Under the pieces are notes generated by a model, which searched no databases, was not told the DNA's origin, and saw only the letters and a list, made by a program, of their open reading frames with translations. The position numbers and the translations under genes are program-made. Shown one piece after another: positions 14,418 through 18,582 of a DNA stretch of 18,582 nt. Source of the stretch: CAITNQ01 sp041661365 (lineage in GTDB: Bacteria > Latescibacterota > UBA2968 > UBA8231); NCBI GenBank assembly GCA_041661365.1, contig JBAZUN010000068.1, positions 1-18,582 of the forward strand, given 5' to 3'. Position 1 is the stretch's first letter. The number at the start of each line of letters is the position of its first letter.

Positions 14418-15611
14418 TTGACGAGCCCGCTACGGAACGTCCGTACGGCGGGAACTGTCGGGGCTCAGGGCGGGCATTCCCCTGGGGCTACCCGGAGGTT
14501 GGTACCCCGGAGGTTGGCTAGTTGCTGTACAGTGTACAGCACCTGGCTGCTCCTAGTGCTACAGACTGGGGCGAACTACGCCTTGGACCCGCCTGTTACG
14601 GAGGTGGCGACCCGGCGACTGAACCGCGGCCGGCAGGTGGAGATCACCTATGACCTGGCGGGAGACGTCGGCGACACGGTATACGTGTCCGTGGCGCTGT
14701 ACGCCGATAGCAGTGCCGACACTCCGGTACGAGCCCGAACGTTGACCGGCGATCTGGGCGTGGTGCAGCCCGGGCCACGCCGCCGGATCGTCTGGGATGC
14801 CGGTGCCGACCTCGGCAGGAAATTGCCGAAGCACTACCGCGCGGTGGTGCAGGCCACCCGGGAGCGGCGCCGACTCACGGCTCTGCTGCCCCGTGGAGCG
14901 ACTATGGAGATGGTGTGGATCCCACCCGGCGCCTTCACCATGGGGTCGCCGCCCTGGCAGCGCGCTCGTGACCCCGACGAAGGTCCGCCGCACGAAGTGA
15001 CCCTTACCCGGGGCTTCTGGCTGGGCCGCTGTGAGGTGACCCAGGGGCAATGGGAGCGGGTGATGGCAACCCGGCCCTGGGAAGGACAGGAGCGGGTACA
15101 GGATGATCCCGAATGCCCGGCGGTGTGCCTATCGTGGGACGATTTCCACGACCTTATCCACCGGCTGAACGAGGCTGCCGGCGACTCGCGCTACCGGCTG
15201 CCGACCGAGGCCGAGTGGGAGTACGCCTGCCGCGCAGGCACCCAGGGTCCCTGGTCCTGGGGGGACGAGGAGGGACGGCTGGGCCAGTGCGCCCGCCAGC
15301 ATGCGTGGTACCGCGACAACACGGTCGTGTCGGGCACAGCGTACGCGCACCCCGTGGGGCACAAGCTACCGAACCCCTGGGGGCTTCACGACATGCACGG
15401 GAACGTCTGGGAATGGGTAGCCGACCGGTACGACGCATATACGGCCCAACCCCAGGTGGATCCCCAAGGCTCAGACACTGGTTGGCGCCCCGTGGTTCGG
15501 GGTGGGGCCTTCGATTTCCCGGCCAGGTACACTCGCTCAGCCAACCGCAACTTCGAGAACCGTTTCAGCCGTACGCCTAACTGTGGCGCCCGGTTGGTGC
15601 GGCTCCGGTGA
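14418..15611 (+). CDS. Exported SUMF1/FGE-fold protein with N-terminal beta domain, lacking FGE catalytic cysteines
   Basis: The 397-residue product from TTG 14418 has a long export signal: a basic stretch RRLVPRRL, then a hydrophobic core ending near GANYA (about 55). Residues 57-150 form a beta-sandwich (VEITYDLAGDVGDTVYVSV..., RRIVWDAGADLG). Residues about 160-397 are the FGE-sulfatase fold (PF03781): MVWIPPGAFTMGS, CEVTQGQWERVM, YRLPTEAEWEYACRAG (258-273), PWGLHDMHGNVWEWVADRY (320-338), VRGGAF (360-365). In true formylglycine-generating enzymes two cysteines lie in the stretch after RGGS; here that stretch reads DFPARYT, with Phe and Thr at the expected positions. It is therefore unlikely to activate sulfatases. 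More probably it is a structural, binding or other enzymatic SUMF1 protein in the periplasm or outside. It is followed 149 bp later by a DUF4159 gene. Confidence 0.85.
   Translation: MTSPLRNVRTAGTVGAQGGHSPGATRRLVPRRLASCCTVYSTWLLLVLQTGANYALDPPVTEVATRRLNRGRQVEITYDLAGDVGDTVYVSVALYADSSADTPVRARTLTGDLGVVQPGPRRRIVWDAGADLGRKLPKHYRAVVQATRERRRLTALLPRGATMEMVWIPPGAFTMGSPPWQRARDPDEGPPHEVTLTRGFWLGRCEVTQGQWERVMATRPWEGQERVQDDPECPAVCLSWDDFHDLIHRLNEAAGDSRYRLPTEAEWEYACRAGTQGPWSWGDEEGRLGQCARQHAWYRDNTVVSGTAYAHPVGHKLPNPWGLHDMHGNVWEWVADRYDAYTAQPQVDPQGSDTGWRPVVRGGAFDFPARYTRSANRNFENRFSRTPNCGARLVRLR
14524..14540. repeat. Perfect 17-nt odd palindrome in the 5' coding region
   Basis: GCTGTACAGTGTACAGC has 8-bp arms around a single central G. 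It overlaps codons of the signal-peptide core of the SUMF1-fold gene, about 106 nt after its TTG. Such symmetric sites are often dimeric repressor operators; no promoter is seen directly beside it. Confidence 0.4.
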
Positions 15612-15760
15612 TCGGGGCCGGGATGCCGGACCGATGCGGGGTGAGGATGCCCCAGAAGCGATATCGGATAGCTTTGACTCGAGGAGGAGTAGGTGGCCTG
15701 GGCCGCGATAGCCGATACCGGCGCGTGCAAGGCGTTGGGCCGAAAGGCAGGAGGTGAGCT

Positions 15761-16543
15761 ATGACGAGCCCGTGGAAATTCTTTTGGCCAATGGTGCTGC
15801 TAGCCAGTGGGGCTCTAGCCCAACCGGCAGACAAACCGACGTCCCACGTACCCGAACCCGGGCGGGTGCACAAGGATGTCCGAACCGTGAAGGTGGCGCT
15901 CATCGACAGCGAATTCGGCAGTGACCACAGCTACCCTCTCGCCCAAGCCTTACCAAACCTGTTCGCTTACCTACAAACTGTGCCTGACTTGGATCTACAG
16001 GGGCAGTGGCACCGGAGGAGTCTGCTCGACCCGCCAACGGCTGGCAAGGAGGTTATCCTGCTCTACATGACCGGCAGCTACTCCAGTTTGAGGCTGAACG
16101 ATGCGGAGAAGACGAGTCTAGGCCGACTCCTCCAGCAAGGGGTGCTCCTCTTTGCCGACGATATCCGCTGGGGCACCCCCGCCGGACTGGTGGGAACTGG
16201 TGCCGGTAAGGTGGGCACTCCGTTCGATCTGGGATTCAAGAAGTTGATGCGCGACCCGCTGGTCCTCGGGGAGCAAGGCCAGCAGTGGAAGAAGGTACCT
16301 CTGTCTGACCCGCTCTATTCCTGCTACTTCGAGCTGCCCGATGGCCCACCGCGAGGTGGAGCACCGGGTGGGAATGTCACAGACCTGGAGATGCTGCAGC
16401 TCCGGGGCCGGCCGGCGGTGATCTTCAGCGACCTGAACATCAGTTGGTACTGGGGGGACCCGCGGTGCCGGAACCGGGAGCGCGGCCTGCAGTTCGGGGT
16501 CAACCTCCTGGTGTTCGCCCTGACCCAGGGGCTGGCCCCCTAA
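15761..16543 (+). CDS. Exported DUF4159-like protein
   Basis: The 260-residue protein has a signal peptide (MTSPWKFF, hydrophobic core, likely cut after ALA near residue 20). The mature part follows the DUF4159 pattern (PF13709): VKVALIDSEFGSDH at the first strand, LFAYLQ..PDLDLQG, then VILLYMTGSYSSLRLNDAEKTSLGRLL (a sheet followed by a helix), GVLLFADD near 128-135, and a closing AVIFSDLNISWYWGDP with GVNLLVFALTQG. In this family a glutamine-amidotransferase-like fold is usual, without an established reaction. The ATG has AGGAGGT 5 nt upstream. Its start, TGACGAGCCCG, repeats exactly the 11 bases at the start of the upstream SUMF1-fold gene. It ends with the same VFALTQ block as the next gene, so the two are related. 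Extracytoplasmic; function unknown. Confidence 0.75.
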   Translation: MTSPWKFFWPMVLLASGALAQPADKPTSHVPEPGRVHKDVRTVKVALIDSEFGSDHSYPLAQALPNLFAYLQTVPDLDLQGQWHRRSLLDPPTAGKEVILLYMTGSYSSLRLNDAEKTSLGRLLQQGVLLFADDIRWGTPAGLVGTGAGKVGTPFDLGFKKLMRDPLVLGEQGQQWKKVPLSDPLYSCYFELPDGPPRGGAPGGNVTDLEMLQLRGRPAVIFSDLNISWYWGDPRCRNRERGLQFGVNLLVFALTQGLAP

Positions 16544-16551
16544 CGAAGGTT

Positions 16552-16615
16552 GCCTCGGCCTGGTAAGGGGCCAGCAATCCTCGGCCAGTGTATGTCGACC
16601 GAGGATCACCGAGGC
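16552..16615. repeat. Nested inverted repeats between the two DUF4159 genes
   Basis: The outer arms are GCCTCGG (16552-16558) and CCGAGGC (16609-16615). The inner arms are ATCCTCGG (16577-16584) and CCGAGGAT (16599-16606) around a 14-nt loop. All pairs are perfect. The structure starts about 9 bp after the stop of the first gene and ends about 140 bp before the next start, so it may be an mRNA terminator-like hairpin, a processing site or a regulatory RNA. There is no T-run. Confidence 0.45.
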
Positions 16616-16756
16616 TGGTGGCTGAGGCGGTGGCATCCGTCCGGCGCTCCCGTTGTCGTCCCCTCCGGAAGCGCCGCTTCCCTGCACTAGCACATTTCCT
16701 CCCCTCGCGGCACTTATAGGTCGTTCATCGCGCCCCTCCTTCTGTCCTGGGCCACC

Positions 16757-18022
16757 ATGGCTGATCATGCTTCGCCAAGGACATCCGACCCCGGCTCCCG
16801 TTTCCGGCGTTGCCTGCTGGCGGCGCTGCTGGTCCACCTGGTGGGGTTGGGCTCCCTCGACTTGGTGCTCCGGCGCGAGAGCGAGGAGCGGCTGATACGG
16901 GTGCGCTTCGCCACCACCGGGCAGCGTCTGCCCTGGGGGCTTCAGCCGGACCTGGCGCCGGCAGCACCCGGTGGGCTGGGGCCTGAGGCCCCTGCGGATG
17001 GTCCAGCCGGGTCAGCCGCACTAGGACCGTGGGCGGGGTATGACCTGCTGGGTCGGGCCGACCTCGGCGGTACCGAGAGCCGATGGTATACCCTGGGCGA
17101 GGGAGGGTACGCCTCGTTCGAGGGACCGGCGCTGCCCGGGGCCAAGGGGGGATGGAGGGGACCGAGCGACGCGGTGGGGTATACGTCTGCCGGGCCACGG
17201 CCATCGCCGGGCCCGGAGATCATCGACGAGAAGACCGGCCTGCCCCTGGCCTTGGACCTGCTAGAGCTGGATGCCCAGGCCCGGAAGCTGAACGTGGCCC
17301 TGATCGACCCAGAGACCGGCCGGCTGAAGCAGGGGTGGATCCATCTCCCGGCTTACATGAAGGTCGGGCACGGACTGCAGATCGCCATGGAGACCGCGGC
17401 CCGCGGCTTCGGCCTCCCCGGCGGTGTGCCGCTGCGCGTGGAGGTAAGATACTACAGCCTCGGTAAATACGGTTGCTGCAAGGAGCCGTGTCCGTGTGAG
17501 AACGCGATCTACCCACCAGACGCGATCCACTCATTTCCTCTATGCTGTACCCGTCACATCCTGGACCACGCCGAGATGCGCGACTACTCGGTCATCGACC
17601 TGCGGTACATCGACGTGGAGTCCACCCCGGCGATGGTGGACTACCTGGCTGCCGGTGGGTTCGGGATCGTGGGGTACGGGCAACTGCGGCTGTTGCGGGC
17701 GAACCTGGCCGACCGGTTCGGCGAGCGTGTGGCCGAGGTTAAGGTGGGTTTGGACCACCCCCTGTTCCGGGTGTTCTTCACGGTGGGTACCTACCGGCCG
17801 GGGATCAACTGCGGCACCAGGTATCGGTCGATATTCTGCTCCCCGGTGGGCCCCCTGAGCGGGGTGACCCTGGACGGCCGGCTGGTGGCGGTCAGCGGGG
17901 TGCCCCGGTACGAAGAGCGGTGCGACTGCCCGGCCAACCGGCTGTTCATCAACACCTACGTCTTCGCGCTGACCCAGCCCGGCCCCATGAACCGGGCCTT
18001 CCTCCTACCCCGGGAACCGTGA
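16757..18022 (+). CDS. Membrane-anchored, cysteine-rich DUF4159-like protein
   Basis: The 421-residue protein begins with a basic stretch (RFRR) and a hydrophobic segment LLAALLVHLVGLGSLDLVL (20-38) like the signal anchor of TonB-type proteins, then a Pro/Gly/Ala-rich linker to about 155. From about 160 it resembles DUF4159: KLNVALIDPETG (178-189), YSVIDLRYIDVEST (277-290), VDYLAAGGFGIVGYG (294-308), LDHPLFRVFFTVG (332-344) and the closing NTYVFALTQPGP. Eleven cysteines are present, with clusters CC-KEP-C-P-C (240-247), CC (263-264), C352, C361 and CDC (389-391). This is unusual for the family and hints at metal binding or disulfides. The ATG at 16757 lacks a clear Shine-Dalgarno, so the start is less certain. 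It follows its shorter relative by 213 bp. Function unknown. Confidence 0.65.
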   Translation: MADHASPRTSDPGSRFRRCLLAALLVHLVGLGSLDLVLRRESEERLIRVRFATTGQRLPWGLQPDLAPAAPGGLGPEAPADGPAGSAALGPWAGYDLLGRADLGGTESRWYTLGEGGYASFEGPALPGAKGGWRGPSDAVGYTSAGPRPSPGPEIIDEKTGLPLALDLLELDAQARKLNVALIDPETGRLKQGWIHLPAYMKVGHGLQIAMETAARGFGLPGGVPLRVEVRYYSLGKYGCCKEPCPCENAIYPPDAIHSFPLCCTRHILDHAEMRDYSVIDLRYIDVESTPAMVDYLAAGGFGIVGYGQLRLLRANLADRFGERVAEVKVGLDHPLFRVFFTVGTYRPGINCGTRYRSIFCSPVGPLSGVTLDGRLVAVSGVPRYEERCDCPANRLFINTYVFALTQPGPMNRAFLLPREP

Positions 18023-18059
18023 CCCGGACGCTCTGGACAGATCTCCGGCCGCGGATCGC

Positions 18060-18582
18060 TCACCCGCTGATCAACGCTCCCGGATCAGGCCGGTCGACGA
18101 AGTGCCGGATCAGGCGATCGGTGGCGGCATGGGGACGCGGGTCCAGGTGCCGAGGCAACTGGTCGTAGATGGGGTAACCCCGCTGCCAGTATTGCTGCCG
18201 CAGACCGTCGTAATCCGGGCTCGGGCCGGAGAGCGCGGCGAACAGCTCGGCGAAGAACAGCAGCTCCTCGCGGTACTCGGGCACCGAGAGATGGAAGGGC
18301 ACGGCCTGGCCGGCCTCGGGATGCAGGTCGCGCAGGCACTCCGCCAACCGGGGTGAGTTGGCAATGGTACTCCGCCGATCAGGCGCTCGGGCAGATCGCC
18401 GCTGGCGGGTACGACGTGGCGATCATCGCAGTCGGACCAGCGGCCGTAGCACGAACCAACCCACTGCTCTGGCAGGTGATCGGCGGTCAAAGGCAGTCGG
18501 ACTCGGAGCCGTAGTCGTGTGCGCTACGCGAAGGGCCGGCTGCTCCCGGGGGCAGGAGGCACACCCTGCCTCCGGGCCGCTC
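18060..18582 (-). pseudogene. 3' part of an unrecognised gene with two apparent frameshifts
   Basis: Reading the minus strand, a coherent protein can be followed only by changing frame twice. A first frame ends ...HDYGSESDCL at a TGA near 18489. A second frame carries TADHLPEQWVGSCYGRW to PERLIGG and becomes non-coding near 18372. A third gives STIANSPRLAECLRDL onward to the stop at 18060-18062. Both changes have the same sense (one base missing each). This fits two sequencing deletions near a scaffold end, or a decayed gene. The final 90 residues contain LSVPEYREELLFFAELFAAL, with no family I recognise. It converges on the membrane-anchored DUF4159-like gene with 37 bp between stops. Confidence 0.5.

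Noticed and set aside
18023..18059. Imperfect palindrome between the converging genes as a bidirectional terminator
   Set aside because: The arms (GATCTCCGG against CCGCGGATC) mismatch in the centre and no T-runs flank them.

Overview
High-GC bacterial window, probably a metagenome-assembled scaffold, since a 10-N gap lies inside one gene. The organism looks like a Gram-negative, polymer- and osmolyte-scavenging bacterium of the FCB / Latescibacterota-like kind. The reasons are a giant secreted protein ending in a YPNPFN-type FlgD-Ig / T9SS-style C-terminal domain, several secreted beta-sandwich proteins, DUF4159 proteins, and a sulfatase, sialidase, MttB and D-aminoacylase set. The taxon is an inference from gene content, not a database result.

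Left third (1-5.5 kb, all minus strand, gaps 54, 90 and 125 bp): a likely operon read from right to left. It encodes a type I sulfatase, an N-acyl-D-amino-acid deacylase, an MttB-superfamily methyltransferase without pyrrolysine, and the N-terminal part of a secreted DUF4838-like protein that runs off the window. Together they suggest removal of sulfate, acyl and methyl groups from small or polymer-derived substrates. A divergent plus-strand pair follows at 5.7-8.8 kb: a cytoplasmic five-Asp-box sialidase-like protein and a glycoside-hydrolase-like TIM-barrel protein with a GATase-like domain.

Middle (9.3-14 kb): a ~1200-residue secreted protein with about five Ig-like (Big_5-type) domains, three cohesin-like repeats and a FlgD-Ig-like C-terminus. 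Five bases after its stop lies a ~250 bp relic of a second sialidase gene (about 95% identical to the one at 5.7 kb, with an internal ~173 bp deletion). A small secreted protein with a fibronectin III domain follows.

Right (14.4-18 kb, plus strand): an exported SUMF1/FGE-fold protein that lacks the catalytic cysteines, an exported DUF4159 protein, and a membrane-anchored, cysteine-rich DUF4159-like protein. I read these three as an envelope-located set of unknown function. The window ends in the 3' part of a converging minus-strand gene carrying two frameshifts.

I saw no tRNA, rRNA, CRISPR array, complete insertion sequence or integrase.
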